A stretch of 14,699 nt of DNA from a bacterium (lineage in GTDB: Bacteria > Bacillota_I > Bacilli_A > RFN20 > CAG-826): NCBI GenBank assembly GCA_004561785.1, contig SFUB01000029.1, positions 1 to 14,699 on the forward strand, written 5' to 3'. Shown piece by piece: positions 1 through 6,369 of the stretch (its first letter is position 1; each line of letters begins with the position of its first letter). The notes beneath the pieces were generated by a model. That model did no database searches, was not told the origin of the DNA, and was given only the letters and a program-made list of their open reading frames with translations. A program made the position numbers and the translations under genes.

Positions 1-112
1 TCGGCAAGCCCATAGGATAAGGATAATAGGTATCAGGAAAAATCAAATGATATCAAATCTCCCAAACAAAAGCGTTTAGAATTAAGTTTCATTTTGCGAA
101 CTTGAATGAATC

Positions 113-139
113 AAAAAGGAAGCGCCCGCTTCCTTTTTT
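113..139. terminator. bidirectional hairpin terminator at left edge
   Basis: Arms AAAAAGGAAGC (113-123) and GCTTCCTTTTT (128-138) enclose a 4-base loop, so each strand ends in a T-run. It can stop guaB read-through on the minus strand and any plus-strand gene entering from the left. The first 100 bases hold no recognisable gene: one plus frame stays open from position 2 to a TAG at 77-79 and could be the tail of a gene outside the window, but 25 codons are too few to judge. Confidence 0.7.
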
Positions 140-175
140 GCACGTGGCCTTAAGGAGAATAGCTTTCCGAGCGTT

Positions 176-217
176 AGAAAAGCCGCTTCTCAGCCGAAGA
201 GGCAAGGGAAGCGGCCT
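176..217 (-). terminator. intrinsic terminator of guaB
   Basis: On the minus strand GCCGCTTC (215-208) pairs with GAAGCGGC (189-182), an 8-bp GC-rich stem with an 18-base loop, followed by TTTTC (181-177). It begins 25 bases past the guaB stop codon, the expected place for the end of this transcript. Confidence 0.7.
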
Positions 218-239
218 TAAGGCAGGGTTTTGCGGCCTT

Positions 240-1376
240 TTATTCTCCGTGGGAATAATTTGGGGCAGCGACGGTCATATCGACGTCGTGGGGATGGGAT
301 TCCCGGAGACCGGCATTCGTGATCTGAACGAAATGGGCGTTCTTCCGGAGAGCCATCAGATCTTTGGCGCCGCAATAGCCCATGCCGCTCTTGAGCCCGC
401 CGACGAGCTGATAGGCGACCTCTTCCACGGTTCCGCTATAAGGGACCTTCGCCTCGATGCCTTCGGGGACGAGTTTCTCGATGGAGGTCGTCGACTTCTG
501 GAAATAACGGTCCGCGGATCCGCGCTTCATGGCGGCAAGAGAGCCCATGCCAACATAGGTTTTGAATTTCTTGCCGTTGGCCTCCTCATGGACTTCGCCC
601 GGGGATTCCAAGGTGGCGGCGAGCAAGGAACCGAGCATCACCGTGTCCGCGCCCAAAGCCAAGGCCTTGACGATGTCTCCAGAATATTTAAGGCCCCCGT
701 CCGCGATGACGCAGACGCCTTTGTCCGCGCAATAGGTGGCCACTTCATCCACGGCGCTGGCTTGGGGCATGCCCACCCCGGAGACCACGCGGGTGGTGCA
801 GATCGAGCCGGGGCCGATTCCGACTTTTACCGTGTTGGCCCCCGCTTCGATAAGATCCTCGGCCGCTTCTTTGGTGACGATGTTCCCGGCGATGATCTGA
901 AGATCGGGATAAGTCGCCCTCATCTCGGCGACCACGCGCAGGATGTTTTTGGAATGGCCATGCGCCGAATCGACGGTGATGACGTCAGCGCCCGCTTGAA
1001 GCAACGCCTCCACCCGTTCCATGGTGTTGGCCCCGACCCCGACCGCGGCGCCGACCAAAAGGCGTCCTTTGGAGTCCAAGGAAGCCTTGGGGTTATCCCC
1101 CACCTCCGCTTCTTTGACGAGTTTCACTTGCTCCGCTTGGGCCTCAACGGACATGTTCTTGTGAATCATGCCGATGCCGCCCACGCGAGCGAGAGCGATG
1201 GCAAGCCTCGATTCCGTGACCGTATCCATGGCGGCGGAAACGAGTGGGATGTTCAATTTGATCTTCGGGGTTAGATAAGCCGAAGTGTCGACCTCGGCAG
1301 GCACCACTTCCGATTTCTGCGGCACCAAAAGAAGATCGTCGTAAGTGAGCCCTAAACGGATATCGTCAAGCTTCAT
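240..1376 (-). CDS. guaB: IMP dehydrogenase lacking the CBS (Bateman) domain
   Basis: Oxidises IMP to XMP with NAD+, the first committed step of GMP synthesis, in the cytosol. The 378-residue protein is a complete TIM-barrel IMPDH: N-terminal LTYDDLLLVP (10-19), the K+/catalytic loop GIGPGSICTTR (187-197, catalytic Cys193), GMGSLAAMKRG before the mobile flap, and the Arg-Tyr dyad SADRYFQ (R290-Y291). The flap and the C-terminal ESHPHDV indicate IMPDH rather than GMP reductase. Normal bacterial GuaB is about 485-490 residues. Here barrel segment HKNMSVEAQAEQV (72-84) runs through a short linker straight into GRLLVGAAVGV (104-114), so the roughly 120-residue CBS pair is absent. The start is Met at 1376, preceded by GGAGGAACCTC; an upstream in-frame ATG at 1430 lacks such a site. 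It diverges from hpt. CBS-less IMPDHs are known in a few lineages. Confidence 0.96.
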   Translation of the reverse strand: MKLDDIRLGLTYDDLLLVPQKSEVVPAEVDTSAYLTPKIKLNIPLVSAAMDTVTESRLAIALARVGGIGMIHKNMSVEAQAEQVKLVKEAEVGDNPKASLDSKGRLLVGAAVGVGANTMERVEALLQAGADVITVDSAHGHSKNILRVVAEMRATYPDLQIIAGNIVTKEAAEDLIEAGANTVKVGIGPGSICTTRVVSGVGMPQASAVDEVATYCADKGVCVIADGGLKYSGDIVKALALGADTVMLGSLLAATLESPGEVHEEANGKKFKTYVGMGSLAAMKRGSADRYFQKSTTSIEKLVPEGIEAKVPYSGTVEEVAYQLVGGLKSGMGYCGAKDLMALRKNAHFVQITNAGLRESHPHDVDMTVAAPNYSHGE

Positions 1377-1410
1377 GAGGTTCCTCCAAATAAGAAAACT
1401 GCTTTGAAAT

Positions 1411-1419
1411 AGAATAGCA
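1411..1419 (-). promoter_or_regulatory. possible extended -10 promoter element of guaB
   Basis: The minus strand reads TGCTATTCT, a TG-N-(-10) arrangement with TATTCT matching 4 of 6 consensus bases, about 35 bases upstream of the guaB start. No convincing -35 box is visible, so this is a weak call. A cre-like palindrome lies about 30 bases further upstream. Confidence 0.3.
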
Positions 1420-1439
1420 TTTCCGCCCATTCTTTTTCA

Positions 1440-1455
1440 TCGTAGCGCTTTCTTG
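1440..1455. promoter_or_regulatory. cre-like palindromic box between guaB and hpt
   Basis: The minus strand reads CAAGAAAGCGCTACG around the core AGCGCT (1444-1449). It matches the CcpA cre consensus WTGNAANCGNWNNCW with about two mismatches. It sits in the divergent guaB/hpt intergenic region, upstream of the putative guaB -10 and also of the hpt promoter. It is one of several copies of this motif in the window, which is the main reason to take it seriously. Confidence 0.4.
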
Positions 1456-1475
1456 TTCATCCTTTTCTTTAGAGG

Positions 1476-1504
1476 TTGCCTCCGCTGAGAAGGATTGTTA
1501 CGAT
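1476..1504 (+). promoter_or_regulatory. putative sigma-A promoter of hpt
   Basis: TTGCCT (1476-1481) and TACGAT (1499-1504) each match 4 of 6 consensus bases, with an ideal 17-base spacer. The implied transcript start would be about 30 bases before the hpt start codon. Moderate to weak evidence. Confidence 0.35.
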
Positions 1505-1543
1505 AACACAATAACTTTCACCGATACCCACAGGAGTGAACCC

Positions 1544-2122
1544 ATGAAAGAAATGGTGATGTCTCAGGAGCAGATCCAAACCATCTGCCAAAAACTCGGC
1601 AACCAGCTCACGATCGAACTCGCCCACGAGGAGAAGATCCCTCTTTTCGTCGGCGTCATGAAAGGGGCGCTCAATTTCTTCTATTCCCTCGTTCCCTACG
1701 TGAAGAGGAAAATCATGACCGATTTCGTGGAGACTTCCTCTTACGAAGGGACCCACTCCACCGGGATCGTTCGTCTCACCAAAGACCTCTCGATCTCGCC
1801 TAACGGCAGGACCCTCGTCATCGTGGAAGACGTGGTCGACACGGGCCTCTCAATGAAATTCCTCGTCGCCTATTTGAAACAGCACTACAAGCCCAAGCGC
1901 ATTCTCATCTGCGCCCTCTTCGATAAGCAGGCCATGAGGAAAGAGGACGTCAAGGTCGATTTCAGCGGCATGGTCTTGACCGAAAACAAATTCCTGATCG
2001 GCTTCGGGCTTGATTACCGCGAGCTCGACCGCGAGCTCCCCTACGTCTATGTTCCTGAGGAAAAAGACATCCAAGAAATGGATGCGATGCTGGACGGAGA
2101 CAAGGCCGAGTCGTTGCGCTGA
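1544..2122 (+). CDS. hpt: hypoxanthine(-guanine) phosphoribosyltransferase
   Basis: Joins hypoxanthine, and usually guanine, to PRPP giving IMP or GMP; a cytosolic salvage enzyme. The 192-residue protein has the class I PRTase fold signatures: the VGVMKGALNFF loop (37-47), the PRPP-binding acidic motif VIVEDVVDTG (92-101) and the C-terminal base/diphosphate region GFGLDYRELDRELPYV typical of bacterial HPRT. Its length is slightly above the usual 175-185. The start at 1544 is supported by AGGAG (1532-1536) seven bases upstream; Met4 and Met6 are possible but worse placed. It is transcribed away from guaB, so the product IMP and its oxidation are encoded side by side. It converges on upp with a shared terminator. 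Confidence 0.95.
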   Translation: MKEMVMSQEQIQTICQKLGNQLTIELAHEEKIPLFVGVMKGALNFFYSLVPYVKRKIMTDFVETSSYEGTHSTGIVRLTKDLSISPNGRTLVIVEDVVDTGLSMKFLVAYLKQHYKPKRILICALFDKQAMRKEDVKVDFSGMVLTENKFLIGFGLDYRELDRELPYVYVPEEKDIQEMDAMLDGDKAESLR

Positions 2123-2161
2123 CCCTTCCGCTCAATTGCCTATACCTAATATATAGGATAC

Positions 2162-2194
2162 AAAAAGCCCCGCGCTGCAACGCGGGGCTATTTT
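2162..2194. terminator. bidirectional terminator shared by hpt and upp
   Basis: A perfect 9-bp stem, AGCCCCGCG (2166-2174) with CGCGGGGCT (2181-2189), and a 6-base loop. T-rich runs follow on both strands: ATTTTC on plus and TTTTTG on minus. It fills the 82-base gap between the convergent stop codons. Confidence 0.9.
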
Positions 2195-2204
2195 CATGGA
2201 CGAA

Positions 2205-2852
2205 TCAGTTCTGGGTTCCGAAGATGCGATCTCCCGCATCGCCTAGGCCAGGGCAGATGTAGGCGTTCTCGTTGAGTTGCCTATCCAAAGCGCCGATATA
2301 GAGCGGCACATCGGGGTTCGCTTCGCAGAAGGCTTCGACGCCCTCGGGGGCGGCGATGATGCAGACGAAGTGGATGTGCTTAGCGCCGTGTTTGCGGAGC
2401 ATCTTGATCGCGTCGATGCCGCTGCCGCCGGTGGCGAGCATCGGATCCAAGAGATAGACCTCCATGTCTTCCAAGCCCTTGGGGAGCTTGCAATAGTATT
2501 CGTGGGGTTCATGGGTCGCTTCGTCGCGGTAAAGCCCGATGTGGCCCACGTGGGCGGTCGGGATGAGTTCGGTGAAGCCATCGACCATCCCCATGCCGGC
2601 GCGGAGGATCGGCACGAAGCATAGATTGTGGCCGACGACCATCGGCTGGACGGTCTTTTCGATCGGGGTTTCGATCTCAGTGGGGACGGTGGGGAGATCG
2701 CGAAGGGCTTCATAAGCCTCCATCATGGCGATTTCCTTGACCACGGGGCGGAACTCGCTGGTCGGGGTCAGCTTGTTGCGGAGGATCGAGATTTTGTGCT
2801 TGAGCAAAGGGTGCTCAAGCAAAACGACGTTGGGATGAGCGGACAAATCCAT
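2205..2852 (-). CDS. upp: uracil phosphoribosyltransferase
   Basis: Converts uracil plus PRPP to UMP. The 215-residue protein carries the UPRTase PRPP loop LLDPMLATGGSG (134-145), the upstream FVPILRAGMGMVDG segment (79-92) and the uracil-binding C-terminal YICPGLGDAGDRIFGT (198-213). Bacterial Upp is typically about 209 residues, so this is full length. The start was set at Met 2852 (MDLSAHPNVV), where family similarity begins and an AAGAAGG ribosome binding site lies nine bases upstream; the reading frame stays open 38 codons further, but that part has no family resemblance and overlaps the likely promoter. Together with uraA it gives a full uracil import-and-salvage route. Confidence 0.96.
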   Translation of the reverse strand: MDLSAHPNVVLLEHPLLKHKISILRNKLTPTSEFRPVVKEIAMMEAYEALRDLPTVPTEIETPIEKTVQPMVVGHNLCFVPILRAGMGMVDGFTELIPTAHVGHIGLYRDEATHEPHEYYCKLPKGLEDMEVYLLDPMLATGGSGIDAIKMLRKHGAKHIHFVCIIAAPEGVEAFCEANPDVPLYIGALDRQLNENAYICPGLGDAGDRIFGTQN

Positions 2853-2879
2853 GGGGGAATACCTTCTTTCTAGCCCTTT

Positions 2880-2888
2880 ATAGTACCA
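2880..2888 (-). promoter_or_regulatory. putative extended -10 promoter of upp
   Basis: The minus strand reads TGGTACTATAAA: TG, one base, then TACTAT (4 of 6 matches), overlapped by TATAAA (5 of 6). It lies about 30 bases upstream of the chosen upp start. No clear -35 box is seen. Confidence 0.4.
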
Positions 2889-2946
2889 TAGGCCCTCCTC
2901 CAAAAACAGGCGAAAAAAGAGTTTCCACCGGTAAACCGCTTTCAAC

Positions 2947-2974
2947 TTCAAAAGGACTTCCGCCACGATATATT
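2947..2974 (+). promoter_or_regulatory. putative promoter of the riboswitch-permease transcript
   Basis: TTCAAA (2947-2952) and TATATT (2969-2974) with a 16-base spacer, in an AT-rich stretch. A transcript starting near 2981 would begin just before the purine aptamer, as expected. Individually weak; supported mainly by position. Confidence 0.35.
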
Positions 2975-2988
2975 TAAATAACGTCGAT

Positions 2989-3058
2989 AGGTCGTATATG
3001 CCGGGGATATGGTCCGACAGTTTCTACGCTTGATCCATGAAGTCAAGCACTACGAACT
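2989..3058 (+). promoter_or_regulatory. purine riboswitch aptamer (guanine/hypoxanthine type)
   Basis: The three-way junction can be traced by eye. P1 pairs AGGTCGTA (2989-2996) with TACGAACT (3051-3058), with one mismatch. P2 (2999/3000-3005 with 3013-3019) is capped by the canonical L2 GATATGG (3006-3012). J2/3 is GTTTCTAC (3020-3027). P3 pairs GCTTGA with TCAAGC (3028-3033, 3043-3048) and, after a T-G pair, has the 7-base loop CCATGAA where CCGTAAA is usual; its CC and AA, which make the L2-L3 kissing contacts, are kept. The specificity base corresponding to C74 is C3050 and the U51 equivalent is T3025, both expected for guanine/hypoxanthine rather than adenine. J1/2 is one base short and C3027 is unpaired, so it is a divergent member. 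It precedes a purine permease, the classic target. Confidence 0.85.
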
Positions 3059-3065
3059 AGGAAAG

Positions 3066-3186
3066 GAAGCAAAAGAGAAAATACGCGAAATCAGCTCTCA
3101 TTTTTGCGTTTTTCCCCTTTGCTTCGGAACCAAACTCCGGCGTGATCCTCCTAACGGCAATGGTCTAATTCAACAAACAAGGAGGA
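3066..3186 (+). promoter_or_regulatory. riboswitch expression platform with ribosome-site-masking stem
   Basis: Two structures are visible. First, GAAGCAAA (3066-3073) pairs with TTTGCTTC (3118-3125), enclosing an inner hairpin ACGCGAAA with TTTTGCGT that is followed by T4C4, a weak terminator-like element. Second, TCCTCCT (3146-3152) is a perfect 7-bp complement of AGGAGGA (3180-3186), the ribosome binding site of the permease at 3193. This suggests translational control, possibly combined with termination. Which form the ligand favours cannot be decided from sequence alone. Confidence 0.5.
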
Positions 3187-3192
3187 AAGACT

Positions 3193-4746
3193 ATGGCTGA
3201 AACAGTTTCCACTGTAGAAACCTCGTCGGAGAGCAAATTACCGGGTGGGTGGTCGCCCAAAACCGGATTCGGGAGATGGCTCGACAATTACTTCGGCATC
3301 TCTTCCAGGGGGTCTTCGATCCTCAAAGAGCTCATCGGGGGGCTCGTCATCTTCCTCGCGATGTTCTACATCCTTCCGCTCAACGCCGGCATGCTTTCCA
3401 GCAACTGGGCCGGCGGCGCTTTGGCTCTTGGGCAGCCTAACGTCAAAGAGATTGGGCAGGTCACCTATATCTTGCTCTATGGGGACAACTGGGCAACCGT
3501 CGAAGAGGTCCGCGCGGGCGTCTTCGCCGCTACCGCCATCTCCGCTGCGGTCACCACGATCTTCATGGGATTCTACGGCAAACTTCCGGTCGGCCTTGCC
3601 TCTGGGCTCGGCCTCAACTCTCTCATCGCCTTCAACGTCATGCTCGGCATGGGCTGGAACTTCGCCCAGGCTATGTGCCTCGTCATGGTCGACGGCGTTC
3701 TCTTCCTCATCGTTTCCATCACTCCGCTCCGCGGATGGATCGTCCGTCACATCCCGAAGTCGCTCAAATTCGCGATTTCCGCGGGCATTGGCTTCTTCAT
3801 CTGCTTCATCGGTTTCCAGAACATCGGCATCATCCGCAACAGCGACGCCACTCTCGTGACCCTCGGTGACTTCCGCAGCCTGCCCGTCCTGATCGGTTTG
3901 CTCGGCATCGTCCTCGTCCTTGCCCTGTCCGCTTTGCCTCAGAAGACCAAAGCCCTCTTCTGGGTCAATAAATTCGCCGTCATCATCGCCATCGTCGTCA
4001 TGGCGATCCTCTGCGGCTCTCTTGGAACCGCCGGCGTCGATGGCTTCGAGCCCTTCTACAACGACGCTTACCACATCTCCTCGGTCGGCAACTTCGGCAA
4101 AATCTTCGGCGCCGCCTTCTTCGGCTTCGATGTCTTCGCCCAGCCGATGGCCTACGCCTTCACCTTCTCCCTCCTCTTCGTTGACTTCTTCGATACCACC
4201 GGCACCTTGGTCGGCGTCGAAGCCGGTGCTGGCATGGTCGATGAACAAGGCCGCATCACCGTCAACGACAGGCCCGCGATGATCGTCGACGCCGCCGGAA
4301 CCGTCTTCGGCTCCATCTGCGGAACCACGACCGTCACCTCCTTCGTCGAATCCACCACTGGCGTCGCCGCCGGCGCCCGCACCGGGCTCGCCGCCGTCGT
4401 CACTGGCTTGCTCTTCGCTTTGAGCCTCCTCATCTACCCCGTTCTCAGCGCTTTCTCCTGCAACTCCGTCACCGGCTTGGCTCTCATCTACGTCGGCGTC
4501 TGCATGTTCAAGAACCTTGAGAGGCTTGAGTGGAAGGATTGGATCGCCGTCGCGAGCGGCTTCATCACCGTCATCGTGATGTGCGTTGCCTACTCCATCT
4601 CCGATGGCATCGCCTGGGGCTTCATCACTTACACCGCCATGACCCTCTGCGCCGGACGCTTCAAGAAGGATGACATCGCCGTCGCCGCTTGCTCCGTCGC
4701 CTTCCTTGCCATCTACATCGTGAAATACGCGACTCACATCGCCTGA
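3193..4746 (+). CDS. pbuG: NCS2-family purine (hypoxanthine/guanine-type) permease
   Basis: A polytopic inner-membrane proton symporter of the AzgA branch of NCS2 (COG2252), importing hypoxanthine, guanine and possibly adenine. The 517 residues contain the branch's hallmarks: EFxGGxxxFLAMxYI-like LKELIGGLVIFLAMFYILPLN (44-64), GLNSLIAF (140-147), FVDFFDTTGTLVGV (329-342) and GTTTVTSFVESTTGVAAGAR (377-396), the substrate-site half-helices. About 12-14 hydrophobic segments are visible. The start at 3193 follows AGGAGGA with a 6-base gap. The length is slightly above the common 430-480, with a roughly 40-residue hydrophilic N-terminus. The upstream purine riboswitch supports guanine or hypoxanthine as the sensed substrate; exact specificity is inferred, and pbuG versus pbuO cannot be settled. 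Confidence 0.9.
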   Translation: MAETVSTVETSSESKLPGGWSPKTGFGRWLDNYFGISSRGSSILKELIGGLVIFLAMFYILPLNAGMLSSNWAGGALALGQPNVKEIGQVTYILLYGDNWATVEEVRAGVFAATAISAAVTTIFMGFYGKLPVGLASGLGLNSLIAFNVMLGMGWNFAQAMCLVMVDGVLFLIVSITPLRGWIVRHIPKSLKFAISAGIGFFICFIGFQNIGIIRNSDATLVTLGDFRSLPVLIGLLGIVLVLALSALPQKTKALFWVNKFAVIIAIVVMAILCGSLGTAGVDGFEPFYNDAYHISSVGNFGKIFGAAFFGFDVFAQPMAYAFTFSLLFVDFFDTTGTLVGVEAGAGMVDEQGRITVNDRPAMIVDAAGTVFGSICGTTTVTSFVESTTGVAAGARTGLAAVVTGLLFALSLLIYPVLSAFSCNSVTGLALIYVGVCMFKNLERLEWKDWIAVASGFITVIVMCVAYSISDGIAWGFITYTAMTLCAGRFKKDDIAVAACSVAFLAIYIVKYATHIA

Positions 4747-4764
4747 TTTTCGATTGAATTTCCT

Positions 4765-4798
4765 TAAACGGGGGCGCCATTATGGCCGCCCCCGTTTA
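4765..4798 (+). terminator. GC-rich terminator between permease and apt
   Basis: A perfect 12-bp inverted repeat, TAAACGGGGGCG (4765-4776) with CGCCCCCGTTTA (4787-4798), and a 10-base loop. The T-run is short (TTTA), so termination may be incomplete. The 3' arm overlaps TATAAT (4797-4802), a perfect -10 hexamer that could serve apt, but no -35 box is seen at the right distance. Confidence 0.65.
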
Positions 4799-4826
4799 TA
4801 ATGCTCAGCGAAAGGAACGCTTTCCT

Positions 4827-5348
4827 ATGAATCTAGAAAACTACATCGGCGTCACGCCGGATTTCCCCAAGAAGGGCATTTCCTTCAAAGACGTTTCCCC
4901 TTTGCTTCGTTCTCCCGAAGCTTTCAAAGAGGCGATCGATCGCTTAGCCGAAATGGCTGAGAAATACCATCCGGACGTGATCGTTGGCCCCGAATCCCGC
5001 GGATTCCTATTCGGAGCCGCATTGGCCTACAAGATGGGCATCGGCTTCGTGATGGCCAGGAAGTCCGGAAAACTCCCCGGAGTCACTATGAAGGTCTCCT
5101 ATCAGCTCGAATACGGAACCGCGACCATGGAAGTCCCCGCGGACTCCTTCAAAAAAGGCGACCGCGTGCTCATGGTCGATGACCTCATGGCCACCGGAGG
5201 CACCTTCGCGGCTTTGAAGAAACTCATCGCTTTGGCCGGCGGAGAAGCCGTCGCCTGCCTGACCGTCATCAACCTCGAAGAGCTCCACGGCGAAAAAGCC
5301 GTCGGGCTCCCCTGCGAGTCTTTGATGAATCTATCAGACTCCCATTGA
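4827..5348 (+). CDS. apt: adenine phosphoribosyltransferase
   Basis: Forms AMP from adenine and PRPP. The 173-residue protein has the APRT N-terminus DFPKKGISFKDVSPLL (12-27), VIVGPESRGFLFG (51-63), the flexible-loop/base motif ARKSGKLPG (77-85, Ser where Pro is usual), YQLEYGT (92-98) and the PRPP loop VLMVDDLMATGGT (114-126). Full length for the family (170-183). The start chosen is Met 4827, where the family N-terminus begins, with AAAGGA (4811-4816) ten bases upstream; an in-frame ATG at 4782 would place translation inside the terminator hairpin. The ribosome site lies within a small GAAAG/CTTTC hairpin. It follows the purine permease, so some read-through co-expression is plausible. Confidence 0.94.
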   Translation: MNLENYIGVTPDFPKKGISFKDVSPLLRSPEAFKEAIDRLAEMAEKYHPDVIVGPESRGFLFGAALAYKMGIGFVMARKSGKLPGVTMKVSYQLEYGTATMEVPADSFKKGDRVLMVDDLMATGGTFAALKKLIALAGGEAVACLTVINLEELHGEKAVGLPCESLMNLSDSH

Positions 5349-5363
5349 TAAATCCGCAAATCA

Positions 5364-5388
5364 GGCCCGCTTCGGCGGGTTTTCTTTT
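5364..5388 (+). terminator. intrinsic terminator of apt
   Basis: CCCGC (5366-5370), the stable tetraloop TTCG, then GCGGG (5375-5379), followed by TTTTCTTTT. It begins 16 bases after the apt stop codon. A textbook intrinsic terminator. Confidence 0.88.
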
Positions 5389-5453
5389 AAAAAATTTCTG
5401 GTTTTCTGGCAAGGCGGAAAAAGGAAAGGGCCGAGCTCAAGGCCTTGAAAACC

Positions 5454-5705
5454 ATGGGTCTCAAACAAGGCGGGTATCTATTGGGGGCCCTGTTCCAATC
5501 CGCCCTCCCCCTCCTGTTTTCCTCTATGATCGTCTTGGCTGCCTATCACATCTTCATGGGCGCGTTCTTCGGCTTCGCCGGATTCACTTTCTATTTCGCT
5601 TGGTATTGGTACCTCGTCTATTTCCTCCCCGTCCTTCTCACCGGGGCTTTCAAGGCGATTCAAGGCACCGTGGAATTCCAAAGGGAAATCAGCGCGAACC
5701 AATAA
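5454..5705 (+). CDS. small hydrophobic protein, unrecognised
   Basis: I do not recognise this 83-residue protein. It is very hydrophobic and aromatic: one segment at about 8-30 (LLGALFQSALPLLFSSMIVLAA) and one or two at about 34-66 (including FTFYFAWYWYLVYFLP), then a short polar tail ending EISANQ. It is probably a two- or three-helix inner-membrane protein. The start is uncertain: ATG 5454 with AAGG eleven bases upstream, or TTG 5445 (three residues longer) behind AGGAAAGGG. It lies between the apt terminator and the nitroreductase gene, in the same direction, with no obvious terminator of its own. Confidence 0.6.
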   Translation: MGLKQGGYLLGALFQSALPLLFSSMIVLAAYHIFMGAFFGFAGFTFYFAWYWYLVYFLPVLLTGAFKAIQGTVEFQREISANQ

Positions 5706-5726
5706 GCGAAAGACCCGCGATCCCCC

Positions 5727-5756
5727 TTACCAAAAATGCATGCCTAAAGTTAGAAT
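5727..5756 (+). promoter_or_regulatory. putative promoter of the nitroreductase gene
   Basis: TTACCA (5727-5732, 4 of 6) and TAGAAT (5751-5756, 5 of 6), with an 18-base spacer, end 22 bases before the start codon. The transcript would start close to the ribosome binding site. Confidence 0.4.
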
Positions 5757-5778
5757 GGTGGATGAAAAGAGGTAAGTT

Positions 5779-6309
5779 ATGCAAGAAAGCGATTTGCTGA
5801 GCCTAATCAAATCCCGCCATTCGTGCCGGGCGTTTTCCAACCAACCGGTGGAAGACGAGAAAATCGACCAAATCATCGAGGCCGGGATCTTGTCCCCGAC
5901 CGGGATGAACCGCCAGGAGACCATCTTTTTGAAGATTGGCGACCCCATCTTGATCGAAGAACTCGAAAAGCTGAACGCCGCCTTCACCCACAATCCCGCG
6001 GGCCATCCTTTTTACGGGGCCAAGAGCCTCATCGTCGTCTTGGCTGGGAAATCCTCCAACACCCGCGTTTATGACGGTTCCATCGCCATGGGCTATATGA
6101 TGCTAGAAGCCTCCTCCTTGGGGCTAGGTTCCTGCTGGATCCACCGGGCGAAGGAAGTCTTCGAGACCGAGCAAGGGAAAGCGATCCTTAAGAAAGCGGG
6201 GATCGAAGGGGACTACGAAGGGATCGGAAATCTGATCTTGGGTTACGAAGATCCGGATAAGAACCCCCTTCACCCCAAACAAGGCGAAGGCAGAATCTAT
6301 TCCTTATAA
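5779..6309 (+). CDS. nitroreductase-family FMN oxidoreductase
   Basis: A flavin-dependent NAD(P)H oxidoreductase of the nitroreductase superfamily (PF00881); the physiological substrate is unknown. The 176-residue protein has the FMN phosphate motif SRHSCRAFSNQPV (12-24, Arg12 and Ser14), the PTGMNRQ segment (40-46, where the family usually reads PSxxNxQ), and the C-terminal ASSLGLGSCWI with a final GNLILGYEDPDKNP, both typical. It is a short member of the family. The start is ATG 5779, preceded by AGAGGT. It converges on uraA with a shared terminator. Nothing in the context ties it clearly to nucleobase metabolism. Confidence 0.9.
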   Translation: MQESDLLSLIKSRHSCRAFSNQPVEDEKIDQIIEAGILSPTGMNRQETIFLKIGDPILIEELEKLNAAFTHNPAGHPFYGAKSLIVVLAGKSSNTRVYDGSIAMGYMMLEASSLGLGSCWIHRAKEVFETEQGKAILKKAGIEGDYEGIGNLILGYEDPDKNPLHPKQGEGRIYSL

Positions 6310-6320
6310 GCGAATACGAA

Positions 6321-6357
6321 AAAGCGGCAGGATCCGCACTCCTGCCGCTTTCCTTTT
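6321..6357. terminator. bidirectional terminator of nitroreductase gene and uraA
   Basis: A perfect 12-bp stem, AAAGCGGCAGGA (6321-6332) with TCCTGCCGCTTT (6340-6351), and a 7-base loop. T-rich runs follow on plus (TTTCCTTTT) and minus (TTTTTCG). It sits in the 60-base gap between convergent genes. Confidence 0.9.
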
Positions 6358-6369
6358 GGCGATTAAGCG

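Noticed and set aside
102..1274. A 390-codon plus-strand frame opposite guaB
   Set aside because: It runs through two terminator hairpins, has no ribosome site and shows only antisense composition.
3009..3200. A 63-codon plus-strand frame over the permease leader
   Set aside because: It begins inside the P2 loop of the purine aptamer and ends overlapping the permease start; the RNA structure explains this stretch better and no ribosome site precedes it.
3238..4737. A 499-codon open frame on the minus strand opposite the purine permease
   Set aside because: It is extremely rich in Asp, Glu and Gly because it reads the complement of hydrophobic codons; no domain, and the sense strand is a clear NCS2 permease.
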